Positions 27,020 to 36,167 of a stretch of DNA of 64,000 nt are shown one piece after another. The position numbers and the translations under genes are program-made. How positions within the stretch are numbered: the first letter of the stretch is position 1; every line of letters begins with the position of its first letter. The notes under the pieces are model-generated. The model saw nothing but the letters and a program-made list of their open reading frames with translations, made no database searches and had not been told where the DNA came from. The stretch is from Prevotella sp. P3-122. GTDB lineage: Bacteria; Bacteroidota; Bacteroidia; Bacteroidales; Bacteroidaceae. The stretch is from the NCBI RefSeq assembly GCF_002251365.1, contig NZ_NPJH01000025.1:33083-97082 (forward strand), read 5' to 3'.

Positions 27020-27044
27020 ATGGAAAGAAGGTTATCCTTTCCAT
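27020..27044 (-). terminator. Hairpin after the CE12 gene
   Basis: Arms ATGGAAAG (27020-27027) and CTTTCCAT (27037-27044), 22 bp beyond the stop codon; on the minus strand it is followed by A/T-rich DNA without a clean T-tract, so termination is probable but not certain. Confidence 0.5.
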
Positions 27045-27066
27045 GAATTTAACATTTTATATTCTA

Positions 27067-28311
27067 TCAGTTACCATCCGGCTTAGTTGTCTCAAATATT
27101 GGTGCGAGATACCAATTCCATGCATTGAAATCGTCTGGCGACTCTGGCGCGAAGTCCTTCCAGTCGGAACGCAGATGACTGACGAAAGGCATGTTATGCT
27201 GCTTCATCCCCATGACCACCATCTTGGCAACCTCGTATGCACCCCATGTATTGAAATGAGTATTGTCGGCCAGTTCCTTGTCCTGTCCCTGGAATGTTCC
27301 GGCAGGATAATGTACGAGGGCACGCTTGCTGTTCTCTTCGCCAAGCGTCTCGAAGAAAGTGCGGGTCATATCGTGTAGCTCGATGACTGGAACGTTCTCA
27401 CGCCGTGCGACAGCACGCATGGCATCGGGGTAGTCGCCATGGGTTTCCTGTATCTTGCCATTCTCAAACTTGCGACGTTGGGTGGGAGTAAGGAATACTA
27501 TGTGCCCCTTCTTCTGACGGACGAGGTCAATGAACTTCTTCAGATTGTAGGAGAAGTTATACCATGCTCCAGAGCCTGCACCCTTCTCTTTCTGGTCATT
27601 ATGACCAAACTCGCAGAACACATAGTCGCCCGGCTTCATCGAGGCAAGTATCTTATCAAGTCGGTTGCCTGCAAGGAACGAACCTGCCGTCAGGCCACTC
27701 TCAGCATGGTTGGATATGGCCACGCCATCATCAAACCACCGGGGTATCATCTGTCCCCAGCTGGCCCATGGCTCCCGACTCTGGTCTACTACAGTAGAGT
27801 TGCCACAGAGAAACAGCGTTATGGCGGTATTGTCAGGCTCTACGCTGACACTTGTCACGGTAGGCATCTGGCCATTGAACTCCAGTGTAAGCCGGTCGTC
27901 CCAGTTAAGGTAGTCACGCTCGCGCTCCTTGAGCTTCACGCTCATCTTGTCGCTGATATATGGTGAGCGCTTGTTTACGACAAAGGAGAAAGTGAGCTGT
28001 TGTCCCTTACGTGTAGCAGTCTCCTCCAACAGGAGACGTCTGTTCTCAGCCCTGACAACAGTGTTTCCCTTATGCTTCTTTGAGCCTATAGTGACAGTAA
28101 CCTTGTAGTTGCCATCAGGAACTTTCACGGAGAAGAATACTGGCCGGGAAAGTCCGGCCTTCAGTTCCTTGGCAGTTGGAGCTTCAACAACATCCCATCC
28201 ATAGCCTGTTGCATCAGAATAGGACGGCTGCGGGACAGTCATATCATACGTTTGAGCGTTGGCACATGAAAAACACGCCACAAGGGCGGTTGCCAAAAAG
28301 AATTTTCTCAT
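27067..28311 (-). CDS. CE12-type rhamnogalacturonan acetylesterase (SGNH hydrolase)
   Basis: 414 residues from the ATG at 28311, chosen because it begins a good signal peptide (MRKFFLATALVACFSCANAQ). An in-frame upstream ATG at 28380 would overlap the next gene. An N-terminal galactose-binding-like domain (about 25-150) precedes an SGNH domain: block I GNST with Ser172, block II NHAESG with Asn201, block III GHND with Asn238, and block V DNTHFN with Asp349 and His352. This motif set is that of rhamnogalacturonan acetylesterases (YesT/RhgT-like), which remove acetyl groups from galacturonate so that lyases can act. It sits between the GH28 and PL11 genes, 40 bp after GH28, which supports the assignment. 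Confidence 0.88.
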   Translation of the reverse strand: MRKFFLATALVACFSCANAQTYDMTVPQPSYSDATGYGWDVVEAPTAKELKAGLSRPVFFSVKVPDGNYKVTVTIGSKKHKGNTVVRAENRRLLLEETATRKGQQLTFSFVVNKRSPYISDKMSVKLKERERDYLNWDDRLTLEFNGQMPTVTSVSVEPDNTAITLFLCGNSTVVDQSREPWASWGQMIPRWFDDGVAISNHAESGLTAGSFLAGNRLDKILASMKPGDYVFCEFGHNDQKEKGAGSGAWYNFSYNLKKFIDLVRQKKGHIVFLTPTQRRKFENGKIQETHGDYPDAMRAVARRENVPVIELHDMTRTFFETLGEENSKRALVHYPAGTFQGQDKELADNTHFNTWGAYEVAKMVVMGMKQHNMPFVSHLRSDWKDFAPESPDDFNAWNWYLAPIFETTKPDGN

Positions 28312-28351
28312 TTCTGAAATATTTGTTTGCAGATTAGTATATGGGAGGCTT

Positions 28352-29683
28352 TTACCGCTTCTCTCCATTGATAACGACATTCTTCACTATAGTACCTTCA
28401 ATGACTGTCTTGTCGAAGGCATTCTTCTGGTCTTTCACTTCAATATTCTCGAACGTAAAATCCTGAAGGTCATACTTGTCGGACGCTCCTACGTCAAAGA
28501 AGTTGCGGCAATCCATCTTGATATTTCTCATCACGATATTGTTGCATCTCGACTTTGGCATGTCATCCCGTTGCTCGGGCTTGAAGAACTGAGTCCACGG
28601 CCTGATGACAAGGAACGAGCCTGTCTTGCCTGTGAAGCCGTCGACGGTGACATACTCATAATGCTGCGGCGTGTCGGGACGCATCTTGAGCCAAAGAACC
28701 CTGTTTGCATCATCGGCATGACAGTTCCTGATGATGACGTTATGGTCGCTGACACTCTCCGAGCCAAGGGTCAGACAGCCATGCACCTTTCCGTAGTGGC
28801 AGTTCTGTATAAGGATATTGTTGTTTGGCCCGTTCTCCGGAGCCTTGTCTGCCCATGTTCCCTTTCCGCCTTTCAGCACTACGGCATCGTCGTTGACATT
28901 CATGTAGCAACCGTGAACCAGCACGTCTTGGCATACATCTATGTCAATGGCATCGGAACTCGGAGCCTTGACACCACTCGTGGGCGCGTAGATGTACAGA
29001 TTAATGTATCTCGCGCGCGTACTATTATATATATGGTTGGTCCAGAAAGGACTGTTTATGAGACTTACGTCTTGTACGGTAACATTGGTGCAATTGGAAA
29101 TATAGGTAAGGCGCGGACGTTGTGCATCCTTGTTGGTGCATTGCGGATTCCACTTGCGGCGTATCCAGAACTCATTCCAGTAATGGAAGCCATTGCCGTC
29201 GATGGTTCCCTTACCAGCAATGACGAAGCCGTCAATACTATCGGCATTTACCAAGGCTGTGAAATATTTACATGTCTGCCCCTCTATGCGTGTCTCGCGT
29301 ATCTCGAAGTCGGCTATGCGCTCTGAACCTTTCAGCTTGCCGCCTTCATCTACATAAAGATGAGTGCCCTGACGGAAAAACAGCGAGCCGCTCATGTAAG
29401 TCCCCTTGGGGACAACCACTACTCCACCTCCCTGCTCTGCAGCCTTGTCTATAACGGCCTGAATAGCAGTTGTCTGAACGATGGTACTGTCTGCCTTCAC
29501 CCCATAGTCGGTGATGACATACTTTCGGCCAAGTGTCTCAACGTCAACCCTGGTGGTGTCAGAGAACCACTCTGATATAGGTGTTCCGTCGGGCCAAAAC
29601 TGTTGCGCCTGTTTCTTCTTGGCATCAGCACCAGTGATACTCATAGCCAGCATGGCAAGGGTCAGAAATAGATATTGTCTCAT
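28352..29683 (-). CDS. GH28-family polygalacturonase or rhamnogalacturonan hydrolase
   Basis: 443 residues from the ATG at 29683, which starts a signal peptide (MRQYLFLTLAMLAMSITGADA). An upstream in-frame start at 29749 would put 22 residues in front of it. The protein is a right-handed beta-helix of GH28: pectate-lyase-superfamily N-terminus (YVITDYGVKADSTIVQTTAIQAVIDKA), SSDAIDI with Asp244, NVNDDAVVLK with Asp265/266, VHGCLTLGSE with His301, and a LWLKMRP segment near 335 in place of the usual RIK. Family enzymes hydrolyse galacturonide linkages; the divergence from the NTDGIDI/GHG consensus is common in Bacteroidota exo-acting or rhamnogalacturonan-specific members. It is the first gene of a pair with CE12. 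Confidence 0.87.
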   Translation of the reverse strand: MRQYLFLTLAMLAMSITGADAKKKQAQQFWPDGTPISEWFSDTTRVDVETLGRKYVITDYGVKADSTIVQTTAIQAVIDKAAEQGGGVVVVPKGTYMSGSLFFRQGTHLYVDEGGKLKGSERIADFEIRETRIEGQTCKYFTALVNADSIDGFVIAGKGTIDGNGFHYWNEFWIRRKWNPQCTNKDAQRPRLTYISNCTNVTVQDVSLINSPFWTNHIYNSTRARYINLYIYAPTSGVKAPSSDAIDIDVCQDVLVHGCYMNVNDDAVVLKGGKGTWADKAPENGPNNNILIQNCHYGKVHGCLTLGSESVSDHNVIIRNCHADDANRVLWLKMRPDTPQHYEYVTVDGFTGKTGSFLVIRPWTQFFKPEQRDDMPKSRCNNIVMRNIKMDCRNFFDVGASDKYDLQDFTFENIEVKDQKNAFDKTVIEGTIVKNVVINGEKR

Positions 29684-29714
29684 CAGAAAAAATAGGTTTA
29701 AAATAAAATTTGTG

Positions 29715-29722
29715 CAAATGTA
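29715..29722 (-). promoter_or_regulatory. Candidate -7 element (TACATTTG) of the GH28-CE12 unit
   Basis: TACATTTG on the minus strand, 31 bp before the preferred ATG at 29683. A second TATTTTTG is at 29757-29764. Neither has TTTG at ideal spacing, so which is used is uncertain. Confidence 0.45.
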
Positions 29723-29820
29723 CCACTTTCCATACAACAGGAAAACCAATATTTGGCAAAAATACTATAATTTTTGATTAAAGCCTACTACGCAACATGA
29801 AACATCAGAATGATTTCCAC

Positions 29821-31473
29821 CTACATTCCGATATTTTTTACCCGAGTCTCAAAATCATCACGACGGGTAATGGCTGCGCCTTTTACACGCGCGCGATAAT
29901 TATAAATGGTGTTAACCGAATAATGCAGGAACTTAGCAATACGGGAACTGTCATCGATACCCAAACGAATTAGGGCGAAAATACGCAGAGTGGTATTTAG
30001 CTTATACTCTCCTGGCACTTCAATTTGCTCTTCTGGACGCAGAAGAGCATTGAAATCAGAGATAAAATTAGGGAAGAGGTGAAGAAAGGCATTGTCAAAA
30101 TTGGCACAGAGATCCTCAATCTCCTGTGTCTTCATGTCGGTAGATTTTGTCAATCGGTACAGCTCCTCATATTCACGCCCCTTAACCATACGGTTGACAC
30201 GCTTACGAAAATCATCAATCTTGTCAATATAGTCGGAACATAAACTCATGAAGCGTCCTACATACACCTCCTTGACCCTTGTCTGCTCGTTGAGCTGACT
30301 GATAAGGGTCTTCAATTGGCGATTGGTGTCGTCAAGTGCGAGATTGGCTTGAAGGAGTTCCTCGTTAAGACTCTTCGTCTGAGCATTCTTCTCGCTCAAC
30401 TCATTATGCGCCTCCTTCAACTGTCTTCGGCGGCGATATTCATACAGAAGCAATACCGCAAGGATGAGCAATAGGATGCTTACCGCAATTGTCATGTTTG
30501 TCAGCATAGAGTTAGTATGCTCTATCTCATTCTGATATTGCCGGTCGATACTCGACAGTATAGGGGAAATCTGCCAACTACGCATGTGAGTGCTATAAGT
30601 ATTGGCACATTCCCATGCAAAATTGATATATACACGGGCACGCTCAAGCTGTCCTTCCTGAGACAGCAGATTGGCAAGCTCCCATAACGAGCCTTGGTCC
30701 ATCACTGCATTGTGGACGTCACAGATGGCAGACTTGGTAAGCCATGACAGCGCCTCCTTTGGCCTTCCCGCCATACGGAGATCCATAGTGCGATAGAATG
30801 CCACAATAGCAAACTCATGACTGTCGGGACTGACATTTTCCAGTCGCTTGTCGTTGTAGCGAAGGGCTCCTTCTATATCTCCTTTTTTATAGCACTCCTG
30901 CTCCTTTCGCTGTAGGTAGAAATCGTGGGACGGAGGGAGTATCTCATATATTTTTTCAGTATATTCATCCTGTTTTGCAAAGAATTCGTTCTTCAGCTTG
31001 GGGATATTGCTATAATATGCCATCTCGCCATATACATGTGCAAGCGACTTATAGAATTGTCCAAGTGCCTCTCTGTCAACACCTGAAATATCAGTAGAGT
31101 CAAGAATTTGCTTTGACTCGACATACTGTCCTGTTGACGAGCAAAGGAAAGCCAATAGAGAACGCGTATGACACAATTGCGACTTGTTGCCTCTTTTCTC
31201 GGCAAGAAGAATTGCTTCATAGATATACTTTGCGGCAGAATCGCTCTTGTATGGCATATATTCATTAAAGAGATTGCACGTCAGCTGATAACGTTCCTCA
31301 TCGTTTGCAACGTTTTGAAGTCGCTGCTTGATAACATCAATCCGCTGTTCGCGTTTCTTCACAAAGTCCGGAGCCTGGACGATTGCTTCGTCCAGGCTTC
31401 GGTAAAGTTCTTCATTGTCAGCAAACACATAAAATGACACTACCGACATCAAAAGGGTTAACAAACATCGCAT
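29821..31473 (-). CDS. Membrane-anchored TPR/coiled-coil helix-turn-helix regulator (DUF6377-type)
   Basis: 550 residues. After a signal peptide (to about 19) comes a helical TPR-like sensor region (25-320), one transmembrane helix (about 326-346), a basic stop-transfer RRRR and coiled coil (350-400), then a cytoplasmic part (400-550). Near the C-terminus IRLGIDDSSRIAKFLHYSVNTIYNYRARVKG (about 502-532) is a helix-turn-helix of the LuxR-like kind. This layout is that of the Bacteroidota DUF6377 family, thought to be one-component membrane regulators of glycan loci, with a periplasmic sensor and cytoplasmic DNA-binding part. It begins 6 bp after the GH3 gene stop, so the two are co-transcribed. 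No hybrid two-component or ECF regulator is present in either locus, which makes this the only candidate local regulator. Confidence 0.8.
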   Translation of the reverse strand: MRCLLTLLMSVVSFYVFADNEELYRSLDEAIVQAPDFVKKREQRIDVIKQRLQNVANDEERYQLTCNLFNEYMPYKSDSAAKYIYEAILLAEKRGNKSQLCHTRSLLAFLCSSTGQYVESKQILDSTDISGVDREALGQFYKSLAHVYGEMAYYSNIPKLKNEFFAKQDEYTEKIYEILPPSHDFYLQRKEQECYKKGDIEGALRYNDKRLENVSPDSHEFAIVAFYRTMDLRMAGRPKEALSWLTKSAICDVHNAVMDQGSLWELANLLSQEGQLERARVYINFAWECANTYSTHMRSWQISPILSSIDRQYQNEIEHTNSMLTNMTIAVSILLLILAVLLLYEYRRRRQLKEAHNELSEKNAQTKSLNEELLQANLALDDTNRQLKTLISQLNEQTRVKEVYVGRFMSLCSDYIDKIDDFRKRVNRMVKGREYEELYRLTKSTDMKTQEIEDLCANFDNAFLHLFPNFISDFNALLRPEEQIEVPGEYKLNTTLRIFALIRLGIDDSSRIAKFLHYSVNTIYNYRARVKGAAITRRDDFETRVKNIGM

Positions 31474-31479
31474 AGTTTA

Positions 31480-33774
31480 TTATTGCAATGTGAATTTCAA
31501 GGTCTGTACGTCACGACTATTAGCACCGACCATCACCTCGAAGTCGCCAGGCTCTGCCACATACTGCAAGTCGCTGTTGTAGAACTTCAGCATGTCAACG
31601 TTAATATCAAAGGTTACATCACGACTCTCTCCTGCCTTGAGCGATATACGTTCGAAGCCCTTCAACTCCTTCACCGGACGACTAATGGTTGCAGCAACGT
31701 CACGTATGTACAACTGGACGACCTCGTCAGCATCATAGTTACCAGTGTTCTTCACGTTGACCGTAAGGGTAATCTTGCCATCGGCCTGCATCGTTGTGCC
31801 ACTCAACTGGGGCTTTCCATACTCGAACGTTGTGTAGCTCAATCCATAGCCAAAGGGATAGAGTGGCTCATTGCGCTCGTCGATATAGTTGCTCTGATAT
31901 TTACGGAATACCGGCGTTCCTGCTGGTACAGGCCGGCCTGTGTTGAGATGGTTATAATAGATAGGTATCTGTCCGAGCGTTTTTGGCATTGTCATGGTCA
32001 GACGGCCAGATGGTGACTTCTCACCGAAGAGCACATCACAGATGGCATCGCCTGTCTCAGAGCCACCAAACCACACGTTCATTATGGCCGTTACATTCTC
32101 GGCTTCCCACGACATAATGGTTGGACGACCAGAGAAGTTGAGCAGTACAACAGGCTTACCTGTAGCGACAAGGTCTTTCAGCAAAGCCATCTGCACGTCA
32201 GGAAGCGTAAGATCTGTACGTGACGAGCTTTCACCGCTCATCTCGGCCATCTCACCCATTGCGCAAACAATGACATCAGCATCAGCTGCCACACGCAAAG
32301 CCTCTGCCTTAGCCTGAGCATCGTCAACACGTGGTATGTGGCGACCGAAAGATGCTCCATTCTGTGTAGCCTCATCTGCATAGATATTGCATCCCTGGGC
32401 AAAGGCCACCTGAGCCTTGTCGCCAACGGCACGTTCCATAGCCTCCTTCAATGTTGAATACAGCTCTGGGGTATCGGCGGTAGACCAACAACCGACCATA
32501 TTGGTACGGTTGTCAGCAAGAGGACCTATAAGGGCAATCTTTCCTTGCTTTTTCAGAGGAAGAACAGGCGAACATTGGCTTTCCCTTCGGCCGCCGAACG
32601 ATGTTTCTTCATTTTTTAGAAGTACAAACGTCTTGGCTGCCATTTCCCTTGCTGCCATTCTATGTTCTTCGGTATAGAGGTCAGTCTTCAGGCGCTTTGG
32701 CTCACAGAAGCGGTATGGGTCTGCAAAGAGGCCAAGCTTGTATTTTGCCTCAAGCACCCTACGGCATGCACGGTCTATATCGTCCATACCTACACGCCCA
32801 CTCTCAACAAGGCCGCGTAGCTTGTCTATGAACGCCTTCGAGCACATGTCCATATCTGTGCCAGCCTTTATTGCCAGCTCACTTGTCGTAGATAAATCAC
32901 CAAGACCATGAATACAAGCCTCACCTATCGATCCGTAGTCAGTAACCACGAAACCATCATATGACCACCTGTCACGCAGAAGGTCGGTAAGCAGCCAACG
33001 GTTGCACGTAGCCGGAATGCCGTCAACAACATTGAACGACGACATGAACGAGCCTGCACCAGCATCGGCAGCAGCCTTATAGGGAGGGAGATACTGGTTG
33101 AACATCCTCACACGGCTCATGTCTACGGTATTATAGTCACGACCTGCCTCAGCAGCACCATAAAGAGCAAAATGCTTTACACAGGCCATGGCGTTCTCTT
33201 TGCCATAGTTACCCTGATAGCCACGCACCAGTGCCTCGGCAACACGGCTTCCAAGATAAGGATCCTCACCAGCGCCCTCGGCCACACGTCCCCAGCGTGG
33301 CTCCACGGAAATGTCTACCATGGGGCTGTACACCCAGTTGATGCCTTGCGCCGTAGCCTCCTTGGCAGCGATGCGGGCACCTTCCTCAATAGCAGCAAGA
33401 TCCCATGAGCACGACTGTGCCAAAGGTATTGGGAAGACTGTTTGGTTGCCATGGATGACATCAAGACCTATAAGCAACGGAATGCCAAGCCGGCTTTTCT
33501 TTACAGCCACCGCCTGAAGCTCACGAACTTTGTCCTGTCCCTTGAAGTTCAACACAGCACCAAGCTTGCCTTCGGCAGCAAGCTGTGCCAAAGGACTGTT
33601 CATAACGGCACCCGTAGTAACGTCACCTCCCGGAAGAAGATTCAACTGCCCTATCTTCTCATCCAATGTCATTTTCGACATCAGGTTGTCAACATATTCT
33701 CTCATCGGTAATTTCTGGGCTGATACCGACAAAGCAGCAAGCAAGGCTGCCGTAATCACAGAAATTCTTTTCAT
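31480..33774 (-). CDS. Periplasmic GH3 beta-glucosidase (BglX-like)
   Basis: 764 residues, signal peptide to about 19 (ALSVSAQ). It resembles BglX-type GH3 enzymes: (beta/alpha)8 domain with LLIGLDVIHGNQTVFPIPLAQ, SPMVDISVEPRWGRVAEGAGEDPYL, CVKHFALYGAAEAGRDYN, and GFVVTDYGSIGE with nucleophile Asp279. The alpha/beta sandwich domain follows, with GEMAEMSGESSSRTDL supplying a candidate acid/base, and then a fibronectin-III-like C-terminal domain (YDADEVVQLYIRD). The enzyme would release glucose from beta-gluco-oligosaccharides in the periplasm. It has its own near-consensus promoter and a 3'-linked regulator gene. Exact linkage preference cannot be read from sequence. Confidence 0.92.
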   Translation of the reverse strand: MKRISVITAALLAALSVSAQKLPMREYVDNLMSKMTLDEKIGQLNLLPGGDVTTGAVMNSPLAQLAAEGKLGAVLNFKGQDKVRELQAVAVKKSRLGIPLLIGLDVIHGNQTVFPIPLAQSCSWDLAAIEEGARIAAKEATAQGINWVYSPMVDISVEPRWGRVAEGAGEDPYLGSRVAEALVRGYQGNYGKENAMACVKHFALYGAAEAGRDYNTVDMSRVRMFNQYLPPYKAAADAGAGSFMSSFNVVDGIPATCNRWLLTDLLRDRWSYDGFVVTDYGSIGEACIHGLGDLSTTSELAIKAGTDMDMCSKAFIDKLRGLVESGRVGMDDIDRACRRVLEAKYKLGLFADPYRFCEPKRLKTDLYTEEHRMAAREMAAKTFVLLKNEETSFGGRRESQCSPVLPLKKQGKIALIGPLADNRTNMVGCWSTADTPELYSTLKEAMERAVGDKAQVAFAQGCNIYADEATQNGASFGRHIPRVDDAQAKAEALRVAADADVIVCAMGEMAEMSGESSSRTDLTLPDVQMALLKDLVATGKPVVLLNFSGRPTIMSWEAENVTAIMNVWFGGSETGDAICDVLFGEKSPSGRLTMTMPKTLGQIPIYYNHLNTGRPVPAGTPVFRKYQSNYIDERNEPLYPFGYGLSYTTFEYGKPQLSGTTMQADGKITLTVNVKNTGNYDADEVVQLYIRDVAATISRPVKELKGFERISLKAGESRDVTFDINVDMLKFYNSDLQYVAEPGDFEVMVGANSRDVQTLKFTLQ

Positions 33775-33795
33775 AGGTCTTTAGTTATTCTTTTG

Positions 33796-33826
33796 CAAAA
33801 ATATCAAATTATCTCGTCACACCAAA
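33796..33826 (-). promoter_or_regulatory. Bacteroidota promoter of the GH3-regulator unit
   Basis: TTTG (33823-33826), 19 bp, then TATTTTTG (33796-33803) on the minus strand, an excellent fit; 21 bp before the GH3 ATG. Confidence 0.75.
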
Positions 33827-33868
33827 ATAATATTGAATATTTTTACATAAACTTACATCATTAAATAC

Positions 33869-36148
33869 TCATCTCAACACAAACGGCACCTTCGACTTTA
33901 TATCCGAAGCAGAGGAGCCAATCCATGCCTCGAACTTTCCGGGCTCTGCTATCCACTCGCCTCTAACATCATCATAGAAACTCAGTTGCTGGCGGGTAAT
34001 GCTGAATTCCACTTCACGAGTCTCGCCTGGTTCCAGAACCACCTTCCGGAAATCTTTCAGTTCTTTTACTGGACGGACTACCGATGATTTCACATCACGG
34101 ATATACAGCTGCACAGTCTCCGCACCTGAGCGCGCGCCCGTGTTGCGAAGTGTAAGGCGGACTTTATAAAGAGGATTATCCGCAGACTGGTTTGCGGCAT
34201 TGCTGACCGTAGACTGAAGCGATGCATCACAAGCCTCTATCTTTGCCTTGCCATACTCAAAGGTTGTATAGCTCAAGCCGTGTCCGAATGGAAAAAGAGG
34301 TGTCAGCTTATGCTGGTCAGCCCAGCGATAGCCTACGAAGATGTCTTCCTTATACTCCTCATCAATAATCTTTCCGTCGCTACGCCATGTTCCAGGATAT
34401 GCTCCAAGAGCATGCGCACCATAATGGTCGAGGCTCTGCATCCATGAGAACGGCAGCTTGCCTGAGGGATTGGCATCTCCCACAAGGACAGAGGCGAGGG
34501 CATTGCCAGCCTCAGAACCAATAAACCATCCCTGAATGACAGCCGGCACCTTCTTTATCCAAGGCATGGCAACTGCATTACCCGATATATTAACAAACAC
34601 CAGACGAGTATTCACTTGAGCCAACGCCTCAACCAACTTATTCTGTGCGTATGGCAAGGCATAGTCCTTACGGTCATGCCCCTCACAATCCTGATAGTCG
34701 CTCTTGTTAAGACCACCAAAGACAATCACATAGTCGGCCTTCTTTGCCTTCTCCACAGCCTCAGCAATCAATTCATCCTCACTTCTGGATTCCGACAGAT
34801 CCTGACCTGTTGTCACTCCATTATATGCTCCAGTGACGTCACCCACATAACCACGGGCATAATCCACCTCGGCAATACCCCTCAGGCGCGCTCTTAGTCC
34901 ATCGAGAGGCGACACCTCACGCTGCACCTTCAGAGAAGAAGAACCGCCACCCACTGTCATCATCTTCACGGCATTCTCACCAACTACGAGGATATTCTTT
35001 ACCTTATTAATATTAATAGGCAAAACAGAACCTCCGTCATTCTTTAGCAGAACGATACCTTCCTCTGCTATTTTCCTTGCGGCTTCGTAATGGCTTTCCG
35101 AGCAAAGGAATCCGTGAGGACGCTGACGATTCATTGTTGTGCAATAGAACAGACGCAACACACGTCTTACCTTGTCGTCAAGTTCCTTCGTAGTATATTT
35201 TCCTTCCTTTATGAGTCGCTTGTATGCATTGGCAAGATAATAGTTGTCATAGGCATTGGTTGCTCCCATAGTAAGACCGTCAGTCCATGTTCCAAACTCA
35301 AGGTCAAGTCCATTCTTAACAGCCTCGTCGGTGTCGTGCGTTCCACCCCAGTCGCTCACCACCACTCCGTCAAACTGCCAATCCTGCTTCAATATCTTGT
35401 TGATCAGTATGGCGTTGTGGCAGTTGTGCTGGTTCTTATACAGATTGTATGCACCCATGATTCCCCACGCCTTTCCTTCAGTTATGGCAGCCTTGAAGGC
35501 AGGGAGATAGATCTCATGGAGAGCACGGTCGCTGACGATGACATTCACCTGATGGCGATATTCCTCGTCGTTGTTCAAGGCATAATGCTTTACACACGCT
35601 GCAACCCCCTTCGATTGCAAACCCTGTATATAAGGAACCACCATTCGTGAGGCGAGATAAGGGTCTTCACCCATATATTCAAAGTTGCGCCCGTTGAGCG
35701 GAGTCCTGTAGATATTCACACCAGGACCGAGAATCATGTTCTTGCCACGATAGAGGGCTTCCTCGCCAAGACTCTCTCCATATATCAGTGAGAGCTGAGG
35801 ATTCCATGTAGCGGCAAGGCAAGTGAGTGCGGGGAAAGCCACACACGAGTCATTTGTCTGCCCGGCTTGTTCCCACTCGTCCCACAGCACATCGGGACGC
35901 ACGCCATGAGGTCCGTCATCTGTCCAGAAATCAGGAAATCCCAAACGAGGGACACCGGCAGAAGAAAACTTGCTTTGGGCATGTATAACCCTGATTTTCT
36001 CGTCAAGTGTCATTCGTTTCAGCGCATCCTCCACCCTCACCTCGATGTCCTTCGTTTCATCAAGATAAGCAGGCAGGCTTTGCGCTTTTACTGTCTGAAC
36101 GCACAAAAGAGTGATTGCAAGAAATGTATAAAACTTGGTTTTTATCAT
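33869..36148 (-). CDS. GH3-family beta-glucosidase, second copy in the beta-glucan locus
   Basis: 759 residues, signal peptide to about 22 (QTVKAQ). GH3 features: FWTDDGPHGVR, GPGVNIYRTPLNGRNFEYMGEDPYL, CVKHYALNNDEEYRHQVN, and FDGVVVSDWGGTHDTDEAV with nucleophile Asp266. An alpha/beta sandwich with VFGGLNKSDYQDCEGHDRKDY follows, then an FnIII-like C-terminal domain (GAETVQLYIRDVKSSVVRP). This sequence type differs clearly from the neighbouring BglX-like enzyme and belongs to the thermostable/plant-type GH3 branch, so the two probably differ in chain-length or linkage preference. It follows the GH16 gene by 19 bp and ends the SusCD-linked operon. Confidence 0.92.
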   Translation of the reverse strand: MIKTKFYTFLAITLLCVQTVKAQSLPAYLDETKDIEVRVEDALKRMTLDEKIRVIHAQSKFSSAGVPRLGFPDFWTDDGPHGVRPDVLWDEWEQAGQTNDSCVAFPALTCLAATWNPQLSLIYGESLGEEALYRGKNMILGPGVNIYRTPLNGRNFEYMGEDPYLASRMVVPYIQGLQSKGVAACVKHYALNNDEEYRHQVNVIVSDRALHEIYLPAFKAAITEGKAWGIMGAYNLYKNQHNCHNAILINKILKQDWQFDGVVVSDWGGTHDTDEAVKNGLDLEFGTWTDGLTMGATNAYDNYYLANAYKRLIKEGKYTTKELDDKVRRVLRLFYCTTMNRQRPHGFLCSESHYEAARKIAEEGIVLLKNDGGSVLPININKVKNILVVGENAVKMMTVGGGSSSLKVQREVSPLDGLRARLRGIAEVDYARGYVGDVTGAYNGVTTGQDLSESRSEDELIAEAVEKAKKADYVIVFGGLNKSDYQDCEGHDRKDYALPYAQNKLVEALAQVNTRLVFVNISGNAVAMPWIKKVPAVIQGWFIGSEAGNALASVLVGDANPSGKLPFSWMQSLDHYGAHALGAYPGTWRSDGKIIDEEYKEDIFVGYRWADQHKLTPLFPFGHGLSYTTFEYGKAKIEACDASLQSTVSNAANQSADNPLYKVRLTLRNTGARSGAETVQLYIRDVKSSVVRPVKELKDFRKVVLEPGETREVEFSITRQQLSFYDDVRGEWIAEPGKFEAWIGSSASDIKSKVPFVLR

Positions 36149-36167
36149 ATTTACTACTTATTCTTAG

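Noticed and set aside
28259..29326. Plus-strand open frame of 355 codons over the GH28 gene
   Set aside because: Antisense to a well-supported GH28 enzyme; no domain, no promoter or RBS.
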